Origin: DASQHW01 sp038209365
GTDB taxonomy: Bacteria; Actinomycetota; Acidimicrobiia; IMCC26256; PALSA-610
Direction of reading: 5' to 3'
Length of the DNA: 64,000 bases
Assembly: GCA_038209365.1 (NCBI GenBank)
Contig: JBBQXS010000006.1
Location: 62,001-126,000 of the forward strand
The position numbers and the translations under genes are program-made. The notes beneath the pieces are model-generated. The model did no database searches. It was not told the DNA's origin and saw nothing but the letters and a program-made list of their open reading frames with translations. Numbering within the stretch: the first letter of the stretch is position 1; each line of letters begins with the position of its first letter. Below are positions 1-8,742 of the stretch, piece by piece.

Positions 1-360
1 AGCGCGCGCAACATCTGGCGGTTGGCACAGCTCGTCGGTCAAGGCGCGGCGCGCGACTTCCTGTTGGCGGGACGCAATGTCGACGCCGACGAGGCATCGC
101 GGCTCGGGCTCGTACAGTACGTCAGCCGCGACGCGGTAGGCGCCGCGCTCGCGCTGGCGGGCGAGATCGCGTCCTACGCTCCCTTGACGGTGCAGGGCCA
201 CAAGCGCGCGTTGAACCTCGTTGCAGAGGAGCAGTGGCTTTCGTTATCGGTGCAACGCGAGATGGCCGCGCTCGAAGCGCGCGCGTTCGCGAGTGAGGAT
301 CTGCAAGAAGGCATGACCGCGTTCGCCGAGAAGCGCACCCCGCGCTTCAAAGGCTGCTGA
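1..360 (+). CDS. Enoyl-CoA hydratase/isomerase, C-terminal part (cut by window start)
   Basis: Frame 1 is open from the first base, so the 5' part of the gene lies outside the window; about 119 residues remain. The visible part is the C-terminal third of a crotonase: the LAGRNVDADEASRLGLV segment, the helix with APLTVQGHKRAL, and the terminal FAEKRTPRFKG that is typical of acyl-CoA hydratases. The catalytic region is not in the window, so hydratase versus isomerase cannot be decided. It ends tail-to-tail with the next gene, overlapping it by 14 bases. Confidence 0.85.
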   Translation, partial: SARNIWRLAQLVGQGAARDFLLAGRNVDADEASRLGLVQYVSRDAVGAALALAGEIASYAPLTVQGHKRALNLVAEEQWLSLSVQREMAALEARAFASEDLQEGMTAFAEKRTPRFKGC

Positions 361-1213
361 CGGAGACGTTCCCGCCGGAGCAGATGATGCCGGCGCGCAG
401 ACCGTCGAGGTTCGATATCCGCGCCGCAGCGAACGCAACGGCCGCACTCGGTTCGATGACCTGGTCCAAGCGCTCCCGAACGGCATGCATCGCATCCGCG
501 ATCGCATCCTCGCCGACGGTGACGCGCTCGACTGCATGCGTCACCAAGATGTCGTCGGTGCGCGGCGACGTGCCGGTCCGCAAGCCGTCGGCCATGCTCG
601 TGACGCGGTCGACCGGTTGGCCGCCGATCACGCGCACCGGCGTCGCCGCGACGCACGTCCCCGCGCACAGGCCCCCGCCGCCGATCGGCGTGACGATCAC
701 GTCGAGGTGGGGCACCTCCTCGCAGAGCTCCAACGCAGCCGTGCCCGCGCCGGCGATCACACGAGGATCGTCGAAGGGGTGGATCTCCACCGCGCCGGTG
801 CGCGCCACGACCTCCGCCAACACGGTCCGGCGGGCCTGCAGCGAGTTCGCGCACCAGACGATCTCCGCGCCGTAGCGCTCCACCGCGGCCGCCTTGAACG
901 CCGACGTCTGCTCCGGCATCACGACGTACGCGGCGATGCCGCGCGTCCGTGCGGCGCGCGCGAGCGCAGCCGCGTGGTTACCCGACGAGTGCGCGGCGAC
1001 CCCCCGCGACGCGTCGTCCGGCGAGAGCGAGAGCACCGCGTTGGTTGCGCCCCGGTACTTGAACGCGCCCGCGTGTTGGAGATGCTCCGCCTTGACGAAC
1101 AATGTGGCGCCGGCCCACGCGTCCAGCGCCGGTGAACGCAACACCGGCGTCCTCCGCACGAACCGTGCGATTCTCGACGCGGCCTGTTCTACGTCGGCAC
1201 GCTCGACGGTCAC
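347..1213 (-). CDS. Threonine dehydratase / serine racemase-like PLP enzyme
   Basis: 288-residue fold-type II PLP enzyme. It has the lysine motif GAFKYRGA near residue 50 (Schiff-base lysine), the substrate loop SSGNHA near residue 77, the glycine-rich phosphate-binding GGGGL near residue 180 and the C-terminal CSGGNV near residue 280. There is no C-terminal ACT regulatory domain, so it resembles the short catabolic or serine-racemase branch (threonine or serine ammonia-lyase, racemase) rather than biosynthetic IlvA. The substrate cannot be set from sequence alone. It stands alone between a convergent crotonase and a sortase gene on the same strand. Confidence 0.8.
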   Translation of the reverse strand: MTVERADVEQAASRIARFVRRTPVLRSPALDAWAGATLFVKAEHLQHAGAFKYRGATNAVLSLSPDDASRGVAAHSSGNHAAALARAARTRGIAAYVVMPEQTSAFKAAAVERYGAEIVWCANSLQARRTVLAEVVARTGAVEIHPFDDPRVIAGAGTAALELCEEVPHLDVIVTPIGGGGLCAGTCVAATPVRVIGGQPVDRVTSMADGLRTGTSPRTDDILVTHAVERVTVGEDAIADAMHAVRERLDQVIEPSAAVAFAAARISNLDGLRAGIICSGGNVSVSSL

Positions 1214-1219
1214 GGTCGC

Positions 1220-2191
1220 TCAGTACCCGGCAGGGAGCGCCTGTTCGAAGTAGACGTAGAACGCGAACAGCACCGCCAGGAACGGGACGACACCGACGAT
1301 CCACGTGATCGGGTGACGCCACCGCCGGAACGCCCACCACCACGCGAGCCCGACGAGCAGGGCCCCGAAGCCCCAGCGGACGGCGGAAGTGAGGCTGCGC
1401 TCCTGGCCCGAGAGGCCCTCTTCCATGAGTGCCTGGTGGGGCCGGACCTTGCCGCCGCTGTTCGTGCCACGCCGCGCCTGCGGACGTGCCGGCTTCGCGC
1501 TCTCGTTCGGCGCGAGGACGGCTTTGATCACGATCCGCTGTTCGGCGGAGAATTTCGGGTTGCAGCTGGTCAGCGTGAGCTGTGCGTTAGGCGTGTTGTC
1601 GACGACCTGCACGTCGGTCGGCTTCACGATCAGGTGACCGACATCGGCGTGGGCCGGGTCGGGGGCGTAGACCTTGTACGTGAACTTGCCGGCCACGGTC
1701 TCGACGATGATGTCGTCGTTCGGCTTCAGCTTGTCGACGTCGTAGAACGGGTGGAGGAAGGTCGTCCGGTGGCCCGCGATCGCGGCGTTGCCCAGCGTGC
1801 CCGGGAGGGGCGTGTCGGGATAGTGGCCGGGTCCCTTCTTCAAGTCGTCGCGCGACACGCCTTCGACGAACGCCATGTTGTTGAGGCCGATGCGCGGAAT
1901 ACTGATGAGGCCCTCGGGCTCGCCCTCGGCCGGTACCGGCGGCGCCGGGCGGACCGGCTGGGTGGTCGTGGTCGTCGGGCCCACGGTCGTCGGGGGTCGA
2001 TCCCGCACCGTGGTCGAGGTCGTGGACTCGGCGGAGTACGCCTGTTGCGCCTTGGCGAAGTCCTGCTTCAGCCCGTGCTGGGCCCGGGCGGTGAGGATTC
2101 CCGTGCCCCAGAGCTGGTACGCGACGAACAGCAGGATCAGCAACCCCAACGTCACGAGGGTGCGCCCAAGCGCTGCAACTGCCCGTCGCAC
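1220..2191 (-). CDS. Class E sortase
   Basis: 323 residues from a GTG start, chosen because the protein then begins directly before the N-terminal membrane helix (GRTLVTLGLLILLFVAYQLW); further upstream the frame is low-complexity antisense of ccmA. The order is membrane helix, Thr/Pro-rich linker, sortase barrel, then two C-terminal membrane helices. The catalytic His lies in GNAAIAGHRTTF, the Cys in LTLTSCNPKFS and the Arg in EQRIVIKAV. This matches class E sortases of high-GC Gram-positives, which anchor secreted proteins to the cell wall. No substrate with a sorting signal is seen in the window. It diverges from ccmA. Confidence 0.9.
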   Translation of the reverse strand: MRRAVAALGRTLVTLGLLILLFVAYQLWGTGILTARAQHGLKQDFAKAQQAYSAESTTSTTVRDRPPTTVGPTTTTTQPVRPAPPVPAEGEPEGLISIPRIGLNNMAFVEGVSRDDLKKGPGHYPDTPLPGTLGNAAIAGHRTTFLHPFYDVDKLKPNDDIIVETVAGKFTYKVYAPDPAHADVGHLIVKPTDVQVVDNTPNAQLTLTSCNPKFSAEQRIVIKAVLAPNESAKPARPQARRGTNSGGKVRPHQALMEEGLSGQERSLTSAVRWGFGALLVGLAWWWAFRRWRHPITWIVGVVPFLAVLFAFYVYFEQALPAGY

Positions 2192-2318
2192 GATGAGAGG
2201 GTACCGGCCGTCCCGACCGGTTCTCGCGCAGTGAGATGCAGCGGGAGCCGGGTTCGCCGCTCGCGACGGCCGGTTCGTAGACTTCGCGTCGTCACCACTC
2301 CCCGTTCTCGGAGTCTGG

Positions 2319-2987
2319 TTGCACTGCGTTCGCCTTCGATCGGCCGTCTGCATGCTTGGGCGGTTCCCCGCGCTCGCCGGCGCCGACCTGGATGTCGATA
2401 CCGGCGAGATCGTGCTGTTGAGCGGACCGAACGGCGCGGGGAAGACCACGCTGCTTCGCCTGTGTGCCGGCCTCCTCCCGCTCCGTGCGGGGCATGCCGA
2501 GGTGCTCGGCGTCGATCTCGCGCGTGACCGCAAGAGCGCGCGCGCCTCGCTCGCGCTCGTGGGCCACGAGACGTTCTGCTACGACGACCTCACCGTCGCC
2601 GAGAACCTGCGCTTCGCGGCCCGGGTGAGCGGTCACACGGATGCGGACGCCGACGCCGCGCTGGAGCGCGTGAGCCTCCGGCGGGTGGCGGACGTGACGC
2701 ACAGCCGGCTCTCGCACGGGCAACGGCGCCGCCTCGCCCTCGCGATCGCGCTCGCCCGCCGGCCCCGGCTGTTGCTGCTCGACGAGCCCCACGGCGGGCT
2801 CGACGAGCACGGCCGCGCCATCCTCGAAGACGTTGTGCGTGCCGCGCCCCTGCAAGGGTGCACCGTGCTGCTCGCGTCACACGAGCTCGACCTCGCGCGC
2901 CGGCTCGCGACACGCGAGGTGCAGCTCGTCGCGGGGCGGGTGCACGCGGTGCCGCGTGTCACGAGCGGCGCGGGGGCGCCCGCGTGA
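2319..2987 (+). CDS. ccmA: Heme exporter ATP-binding protein CcmA
   Basis: 222-residue ABC ATPase with Walker A GPNGAGKTT, signature LSHGQRRRL, Walker B LLLLDEP and the H-loop in LLASHELDL. CcmA and CcmB energise release of heme-loaded CcmE in system I cytochrome c maturation. The TTG start is preferred because the first strand (RLRSAVCMLGRFPAL) belongs to the ABC fold and would be lost from the ATG at 2352. It is the first gene of an operon in which nearly every stop and start overlap, and it shares GTGA with ccmB. Confidence 0.9.
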   Translation: MHCVRLRSAVCMLGRFPALAGADLDVDTGEIVLLSGPNGAGKTTLLRLCAGLLPLRAGHAEVLGVDLARDRKSARASLALVGHETFCYDDLTVAENLRFAARVSGHTDADADAALERVSLRRVADVTHSRLSHGQRRRLALAIALARRPRLLLLDEPHGGLDEHGRAILEDVVRAAPLQGCTVLLASHELDLARRLATREVQLVAGRVHAVPRVTSGAGAPA

Positions 2988-3658
2988 CGCTCGTGCGGGA
3001 CGCGCTGCTCGTCGCCGGCAAGGACTTGCGCATCGAGTCGCGCTCACGCGTCGCCTTGCAGCAGATTCTGCCGTTCGGGGCCATTGTCGTCGTGCTGTTC
3101 GCGTTCGCGCTCGACGCCGACCGCGCCCTGCTGTCACGCGCCGCGCCCGGCCTCTTCTGGGCGGCCGTGTTGCTCGCGGCGCTCCTTGCGGTCGGCCGAT
3201 CGTTCGCTGTCGAGGAAGCCAACCGCGCGCGTGACGGCCTCCGACTGTCGGGCCTCGACGGCGGCTCGGTGTTCCTCGGGAAGACCGCGGCGATCGCGGT
3301 CGAGCTCTTCCTGCTCGAGGTCGTGCTCGGGATCCTCGTCGTGGTCCTGTACGACGTGGCTCTCCACGATGCGATGGTGCTGTTCTGTGCGGCACTGGCC
3401 GCCACCATCGGGTTGGCAGCCACCGGTACGGTCTACGGCGTGCTGGCCGGAGGATTACGCGCGCGCGAGACGCTCATTCCGCTCCTCGTGCTGCCCGCGG
3501 TCACGCCGGTGATGCTCGGAGGCACGCGCGCCTTCCAAGCCGCGCTCGACGACGCGCCGGGCGACGCGTGGCCGTGGGTGCAGCTGCTCACCGCGTTCGC
3601 GGTACTCGCGGTCGCCGCGGGGGTCCTCGTGTTCGGGCCGTTGTTGGAGGAAGCGTGA
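2984..3658 (+). CDS. ccmB: Heme exporter membrane protein CcmB
   Basis: 224 residues from a GTG whose last two bases are part of the ccmA stop (GTGA). About six membrane helices are visible, with the family's N-terminal region VAGKDLRIESRSRVALQQILPF and the conserved FAVEEANRARDGLRLSGLDGGSVFLGK loop. It pairs with CcmA in the membrane. The length is normal for the family. Confidence 0.9.
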   Translation: MTLVRDALLVAGKDLRIESRSRVALQQILPFGAIVVVLFAFALDADRALLSRAAPGLFWAAVLLAALLAVGRSFAVEEANRARDGLRLSGLDGGSVFLGKTAAIAVELFLLEVVLGILVVVLYDVALHDAMVLFCAALAATIGLAATGTVYGVLAGGLRARETLIPLLVLPAVTPVMLGGTRAFQAALDDAPGDAWPWVQLLTAFAVLAVAAGVLVFGPLLEEA

Positions 3659-4371
3659 AGAGACTCTTCCTCGGCGCGACCGTTCTCGCGCTCGCGGCGA
3701 CGCTGTTCCTCGCGTTGTACGTCACGCCACCGCGCGAGAACCAGGGTGGCGAAGCGGTTCGGCTGCTGTACCTCCATGTCCCTTGCGCGTGGCTCGCGTA
3801 CCTGGCGTTCGGCGTCACCGCGGTCGCGTCAGCGCTGTGGCTGCTCCCGCGCACGCGGCACGCGTCCTGGGACCTGCTCGCCGGCGCGTCGGCGGAGGTG
3901 GGCGTGCTGTTCACCGCGCTGATGCTCGTGGTCGGGTCCTTGTGGGGACGCCCGACCTGGGGCACGTGGTGGGAGTGGGATGCCCGGCTGACGAGCACGG
4001 CCATCCTGTTCTTCTTGTACCTGGGCTACCTCGCGCTGCGCCGGACGGGAGCGACCGCCGACGAACGCGGCACACGCTGCGCGATCGCCGCGCTGATCGC
4101 CGCCGCCGACATGCCGGTCGTCCACTTCTCGGTGTCGTGGTGGCAGACGCTGCACCAAGAGGGCACCGTCTTCAACGACAAGCTGGACGTCAAGGTCAAC
4201 GGATCGATGGCCGTGACGCTTCTCTTGGCCGTCGCCGCTTTCACGATGCTCTACGGGTACCTCGTGCTCCAGCGATTCCAGCTGGCACAGCTCGAAGAGG
4301 GTCGCGAGGAGCGAGCGCTGCAGCGCGCGATCGAAGAACGCGTCCGGGCCGACGAGGTGGCTGTCGTATGA
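3655..4371 (+). CDS. ccmC: Heme handling protein CcmC
   Basis: 238 residues, GTG start overlapping the ccmB stop (GTGA). It has six membrane helices and the tryptophan-rich heme-handling motif GTWWEWDARLT, flanked by two conserved histidines (LYLHVPCAW and PVVHFSVSWWQTLH). CcmC loads heme onto CcmE at the outer face of the membrane. A charged C-terminal tail (QLEEGREERALQRAIEERV) is cytoplasmic. Confidence 0.92.
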   Translation: MKRLFLGATVLALAATLFLALYVTPPRENQGGEAVRLLYLHVPCAWLAYLAFGVTAVASALWLLPRTRHASWDLLAGASAEVGVLFTALMLVVGSLWGRPTWGTWWEWDARLTSTAILFFLYLGYLALRRTGATADERGTRCAIAALIAAADMPVVHFSVSWWQTLHQEGTVFNDKLDVKVNGSMAVTLLLAVAAFTMLYGYLVLQRFQLAQLEEGREERALQRAIEERVRADEVAVV

Positions 4372-4410
4372 GCGAGCGCCCCGGCGCGCCGCGCCGAGAG
4401 CGGGCAAGTC

Positions 4411-4542
4411 ATGACTGACAACTGGGGCTACGTGGCCGCCGGGTACGCAATCGTCGGGAGTGCGCTCGGGATGTATGCCCTCTGGGTCCGGCAGCGGATC
4501 CGGCGGTTGCAACGCTCGTTGCCCGACGACGATCGCGCATGA
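4411..4542 (+). CDS. ccmD: Small CcmD-like membrane protein
   Basis: 43 residues: a short N-terminus, one membrane helix (VAAGYAIVGSALGMYALWV) and a basic tail (RQRIRRLQRSL). This is the size and layout of CcmD, which stabilises CcmABC with CcmE, and it sits exactly between ccmC and ccmE. Its stop overlaps the ccmE start (ATGA). A 16-codon frame beginning in the ccmC stop (4368-4418) bridges the gap and may only serve translational coupling. Confidence 0.8.
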   Translation: MTDNWGYVAAGYAIVGSALGMYALWVRQRIRRLQRSLPDDDRA

Positions 4543-4958
4543 GACTTCGTTACGGGATCATCGCGCTCGTCTGCGTCGGAGCGGTCGTGTGGATGGTCGT
4601 ATTGCTCCAACGCAACGTCGTGTTCTTCAAGACCGTGTCGGAAGCAGTGCACGACGAGCGCAGCGACGGCACCCGGTCGATGCGTATCGGCGGTGGCGTC
4701 GTCGCGGCAAGCATCCAGCGGCGGGCCGACGGGGTCGACTTCGAGCTCTCCCAGGGCGGCGCGACGGTGCGCGTCCATCACACCGGCAGCGAGCCGGCAC
4801 TGTTCAAGGACTGCGCACCCGTGGTGGCCGAGGGCCACTGGAGCGCGCGCGCCTCGAAGACCTTCGACTCGACCCGGCTGTTGATCAAGCACGACAACAA
4901 CTACGAGCCACCGAAGAGCGCGACGGCCAAGTGTCCGGACGATCCGTTAGGCCGATGA
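4539..4958 (+). CDS. ccmE: Cytochrome c maturation heme chaperone CcmE
   Basis: 139 residues: an N-terminal membrane anchor (IIALVCVGAVVWMVVLL) and a small beta-barrel domain. The heme-binding histidine is His118 in LLIKHDNNYEPP, with Tyr122 beside it; the usual HDExY becomes HDNNY here. CcmE carries heme covalently from CcmC to CcmF/CcmH. Start and stop both overlap neighbours (ATGA on each side). Confidence 0.9.
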   Translation: MRLRYGIIALVCVGAVVWMVVLLQRNVVFFKTVSEAVHDERSDGTRSMRIGGGVVAASIQRRADGVDFELSQGGATVRVHHTGSEPALFKDCAPVVAEGHWSARASKTFDSTRLLIKHDNNYEPPKSATAKCPDDPLGR

Positions 4959-6970
4959 GAGCCCAGCTGGGCTACGGCCTTCTCACGATCGGCACGGCAG
5001 CGGCCGCGCTCGGCCTCGTCACGACCGCGGCCGGCATCGTACGGAAGCAGGGGCGCCTGCTCGAGCTCGGGCGCCGCTACGTGGTGCTCGTGCTCCTCGC
5101 CGCGCTCGGCGCATTCGTCGTCATGGAAACCGCGCTGTTCGGGCACGACTTCTCGCTGCAGTACGTCGCCGACAACGTCGCGCGTGCCACCCCCGGCCTG
5201 TACACGTTCACGGCCGCGTGGGCAGCGCTCGAAGGGTCGATCCTGTTGTGGGGTCTCTTGCTGTCCGTGTATGTCGCGGCAACCGCGTGGCGCTTCCGCA
5301 GGCGGGCAGACGACCCGCTCGTCGCCTGGGCGACGCTCGTGCAATTCGCGGTGCTGTTGTTCTTCTTCGCGCTGATGCTGTTCGCCGCCAACCCGTTCAA
5401 GCAGGTCAGCGGCCTCGTGCCGCTCGACGGCCGAGGCCCGAATCCGCTGCTCCAGAACCATCCGCTGGTCGCGATCCACCCGCCGATGCTGTACGCCGGG
5501 TTGGTGGGCTTCACGATCCCGTTCTCCTTCGCGATCGCCGCCCTCGTCACCGCCCGCTTCGGGGAGGGATGGCTGGCCGACGTGCGGCGCACCACGCTCA
5601 TCGCGTGGGGGTTCCTCACCGCGGGCATTGTGCTCGGCGCGTGGTGGAGCTACGCGGTGCTCGGCTGGGGCGGCTACTGGGGCTGGGACCCCGTGGAGAA
5701 CGCGTCGTTCCTGCCCTGGCTGACTGCGACCGCGTTCATCCACTCCGTGATGGTGCAAGAACGGCGCGGGATGCTGCGGGTGTGGAACCTGTCACTCGTG
5801 CTCGCGACGTTCTGCCTCACGATTCTCGGCACCTTCCTCACGCGTTCGGGCGTCGTCAATTCGGTGCACGCGTTCTCGCAGTCCGCGATCGGGCCGTGGC
5901 TGCTCACGTTTCTCGGTATCTGCGCGTTCACCGCGGTAGGGCTGGTCGCGTGGCGCGGCGACAAGCTCCGCGCGCCGGGCCGTATCGACTCGCCCGTGTC
6001 ACGCGAAGCCGCGTTCCTCCTCAACAATCTCTTGTTCGCGGGCTTCGCGCTGGTCGTGCTCACCGGCACGGTCTTCCCGTTGCTCGTCGAAGCCCTCCAG
6101 AACAAGCAGATCAGTGTGGGCCAGCCGTACTTCGAACGCCTGGGCGTGCCGATCGGTATCGCGTTGCTGTTCCTCATGGCGATCGGACCGGTGCTGCCGT
6201 GGCGCGCGGCGAGCGGGGAGCTGCTCCGTAGCCGGTTGTTGATCCCGGCGTGGGCCGGCGGCCTCACGCTGTTGATTGCAGTGGCGGCGGGAGCCCGCGG
6301 CATCGCGAACGTCCTCGCGTTCGCGCTCGGTGCGTTCACGGTCGCAAGCATCGGGCGGTCGGCGACCATCGGCGTGCGCGCCCGCCGGCACGTGCACAAG
6401 GACGAGGGATGGGCCCACGCGACGACGCGGACGGTGCGGGGGAACCCCCGGCTGTACGGGGGACTGCTCGTGCACCTCGGGGTCGTCGTCATCGCAGTCG
6501 CGCTCGCCACGACCGCCGGCTGGACGACCAGACGCGAGCTGCAGTTGAACCCTGGCGAGTCCGCGACCGTGCGAGGGCACCAGGTCACGTTCCTCGATCG
6601 CGAAGTCGACCGCTCGCCGCAGAAGACCACGATCAAGGCGCGCGTGCGTATCGCCGGCGTCGGCTCGTTCGCGCCCGCCATCTCGACGTTCCCGAATGCG
6701 GCCGAAGGCATCGGCACACCGTCGATACACACGACACCATGGCGCGACTGGTACCTGACGCTCTCGTCGTCGCCGACATCGGGGCGGGTCACCATCGGTG
6801 TGCAGGTCGGCACGATGGTGATGTGGTTGTGGATCGGCGGCCTGATCATGGTGATCGGCACCGCGGTGGCGCTCGTGCCGGCCCGCCGTCGACGCGTGCG
6901 CGAGCCCGAAGCCGTCACCGCGCCGCCCGAGGACGAGCAACCCGTGCCGCTCGTCGAGGTCACGTCCTGA
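4955..6970 (+). CDS. ccmF: Heme lyase CcmF
   Basis: 671 residues with many membrane helices. The heme-binding tryptophan-rich motif WGGYWGWDPVENASFLPWL lies near residue 235, and conserved histidines occur in the HPLVAIHPPMLY region. CcmF, with CcmH, ligates heme to the CxxCH motif of apocytochromes c outside the membrane. The start ATG overlaps the ccmE stop (ATGA). Confidence 0.95.
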   Translation: MRAQLGYGLLTIGTAAAALGLVTTAAGIVRKQGRLLELGRRYVVLVLLAALGAFVVMETALFGHDFSLQYVADNVARATPGLYTFTAAWAALEGSILLWGLLLSVYVAATAWRFRRRADDPLVAWATLVQFAVLLFFFALMLFAANPFKQVSGLVPLDGRGPNPLLQNHPLVAIHPPMLYAGLVGFTIPFSFAIAALVTARFGEGWLADVRRTTLIAWGFLTAGIVLGAWWSYAVLGWGGYWGWDPVENASFLPWLTATAFIHSVMVQERRGMLRVWNLSLVLATFCLTILGTFLTRSGVVNSVHAFSQSAIGPWLLTFLGICAFTAVGLVAWRGDKLRAPGRIDSPVSREAAFLLNNLLFAGFALVVLTGTVFPLLVEALQNKQISVGQPYFERLGVPIGIALLFLMAIGPVLPWRAASGELLRSRLLIPAWAGGLTLLIAVAAGARGIANVLAFALGAFTVASIGRSATIGVRARRHVHKDEGWAHATTRTVRGNPRLYGGLLVHLGVVVIAVALATTAGWTTRRELQLNPGESATVRGHQVTFLDREVDRSPQKTTIKARVRIAGVGSFAPAISTFPNAAEGIGTPSIHTTPWRDWYLTLSSSPTSGRVTIGVQVGTMVMWLWIGGLIMVIGTAVALVPARRRRVREPEAVTAPPEDEQPVPLVEVTS

Positions 6971-7515
6971 TGCGCCTCCGGGCGCGCTGGATCGCGCTGA
7001 TGGTCGGCGCCGCGCTCGTTGCATTCGGCGTGCTGCTCGCAGTGCAGCACCGCGACGAGCCCTCGGTGCCGCGTCTGGTGCAGCAACACGCCGCCGTGCC
7101 CGACTTCAGTGTGACCTCGCTCGACGGCAAGAAGATCGATGCCGCGTCGCTCCGCGGCAAGACCTACGTCGTGAACTTCTTCAACAGTTGGTGCATCCCC
7201 TGCCACGCGGAAGCACCGGCGTTACAGGCGTTCTATGACGAACACAAGGGTGAACGCGACTTCGCCATGCTCGGCATCGTGCGCCAGGACGAGGCGGACG
7301 CGATACGCGGCTATGTCGCGGCCGAGAAGGTGACGTGGCCGGTCGCGCTGGGCGGCGCCGATCAGGCCTCGCTCGACTTCGGCACGGTCGGTCAGCCCGA
7401 GACGTTCGTGGTTTCGCCCGACGGCGTGATGGTGTGCGGCCGGTCGGGGCCGTCGACCCAGGCCGCGCTCGACTCGTGGCTCCGAGCCGCTCGCACGGGC
7501 AAGCAATGCGTATGA
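6970..7515 (+). CDS. ccmG: Thioredoxin-like CcmG/DsbE
   Basis: 181 residues: a membrane anchor, then a thioredoxin fold with the active site NSWCIPC (Cys75 and Cys78) and the cis-proline region VGQPETFVV. The protein reduces apocytochrome cysteines before heme attachment. The start overlaps the ccmF stop (TGATG). Confidence 0.92.
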   Translation: MRLRARWIALMVGAALVAFGVLLAVQHRDEPSVPRLVQQHAAVPDFSVTSLDGKKIDAASLRGKTYVVNFFNSWCIPCHAEAPALQAFYDEHKGERDFAMLGIVRQDEADAIRGYVAAEKVTWPVALGGADQASLDFGTVGQPETFVVSPDGVMVCGRSGPSTQAALDSWLRAARTGKQCV

Positions 7516-7970
7516 GCCGGAGGTCCTGGCCCTGGGTGCTGCTGGTTGCGGTCGTCGTCGTGACGCTGGTCGTGCTCGTGACGCGCTCGCAGCCGAGCCG
7601 GTCACCCCGCGCACGCGCCGACCGGATCGCGCACCAGCTGGCATGTCCCGAATGCGATGGTGAGTCGGTCGCCGACAGCAACTCGGTGTCGGCGCGCGCC
7701 ATCCGCGAGGACATCCCGCGCCGGATCGCGGCGGGGGAGAGCGATGCGGAGATTCGCGAGTTCTACGTGTCGAAGTACACCGAGAAGGTGCTGCGTACCC
7801 CTGCGAACTCGGGCATCGGGCTGGTCGCGTGGGCGGTGCCCGTGGCCGCGCTGTTCCTCGGCCTGGCCGGCGTTGCGCTCGCGCTCCGTCGCTGGAGCCG
7901 CACACCGCGGCTCCCGGCGACCGCGGAGGACGAAGCGATCGTCTCTGCCGTGCGGGGACACGACCGGTGA
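7512..7970 (+). CDS. ccmH: Cytochrome c maturation protein CcmH (CcmL type)
   Basis: 152 residues: membrane helix, three-helix domain with the redox pair CPEC (Cys45, Cys48) followed by DGESVADSNSVSARAIREDI, the IREFYVSKYTEKVL segment, then a second membrane helix. This matches CcmH/CcmL, which reduces apocytochrome thiols and works with CcmF. The family motif is usually RCxxCQ; the glutamine is replaced by Asp here. An ATG two codons upstream is an alternative start. Confidence 0.88.
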   Translation: MSRRSWPWVLLVAVVVVTLVVLVTRSQPSRSPRARADRIAHQLACPECDGESVADSNSVSARAIREDIPRRIAAGESDAEIREFYVSKYTEKVLRTPANSGIGLVAWAVPVAALFLGLAGVALALRRWSRTPRLPATAEDEAIVSAVRGHDR

Positions 7971-8734
7971 CGAACCTGTCGGAGGATCGCGAGCAGATGG
8001 AGGGCGAACGCGACTTCTTGTTGCGTTCGCTCGACGATCTCGACGCCGAGCTCCTGGCCGGCAACGTCGATCCCGACACGTACCGGACGCTGCACGACGA
8101 CTACACCGCGCGGGCCGCGGCGGTCGTCCGCTCGCTGGACGACGGTGTGCCCCGTGCCGCACCGGGGCCGAAGCGTCTCCGCGCGGTCACTGTCGCGGGG
8201 ATCGTCCTGTTCTGCGTGCTCCTCGCGTTCCTGCTTGCGCGCGCGGTAGGGGAGCGGCGGCCGGGCCAGACCGCGACGGGGAACAACGCCGTCGCGTCGC
8301 CGGTGACCCTCGATCCGAACAGCTACGAGGCGCACATCCGCGCGGCACGTGCGCTCCTCGGGCAGCAGGACCTGCTGCGGGCAATCGAGGAGTACACCGC
8401 CGCGGCGGCCGTCGACCCCGGGCAGCCCGAGCCACTCGCCTATCGCGGGTGGATCAGTGCACTCGTCGCCGACCGGGTCGCCGACAGGAGCAGACGCGCC
8501 ACGCTCACGGACCGCGCGACCAAGGACCTGGACAAGGCGATCGCGCTCGACCCGAAATACCTCGACGCGTACTTCTTCAAGGGGGACATGCTTTATAGCA
8601 TCGAGCACAAACCTGCCGAAGCGGTCGCCCCCCTGCAACGGTTCCTCCTCCTCGCGCCGACGGACCACCCATTGCTCCAACAGGTGCGCGACGTGCTCGC
8701 CGAGGCCGACACCGCCGCCCGAAAGAAACCCTAG
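7967..8734 (+). CDS. CcmI-like tetratricopeptide membrane protein
   Basis: 255 residues from a GTG overlapping the ccmH stop. The N-terminal soluble segment ERDFLLRSLDDLDAELLAGNVDPDTYRTLHDDY matches the cytoplasmic start common in CcmI/NrfG-type proteins. One membrane helix (AGIVLFCVLLAFLLARAV) follows, then about three TPR units, for example AIEEYTAAAAVDPGQPEPLAYRGW. CcmI chaperones apocytochrome c to the lyase. Last gene of the overlapping ccm operon. Confidence 0.75.
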   Translation: MTNLSEDREQMEGERDFLLRSLDDLDAELLAGNVDPDTYRTLHDDYTARAAAVVRSLDDGVPRAAPGPKRLRAVTVAGIVLFCVLLAFLLARAVGERRPGQTATGNNAVASPVTLDPNSYEAHIRAARALLGQQDLLRAIEEYTAAAAVDPGQPEPLAYRGWISALVADRVADRSRRATLTDRATKDLDKAIALDPKYLDAYFFKGDMLYSIEHKPAEAVAPLQRFLLLAPTDHPLLQQVRDVLAEADTAARKKP

Positions 8735-8742
8735 GAGCCCGC

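Noticed and set aside
4368..4418. 16-codon frame between ccmC and ccmD
   Set aside because: Too short and without homology; at most a coupling device. Mentioned under ccmD only.
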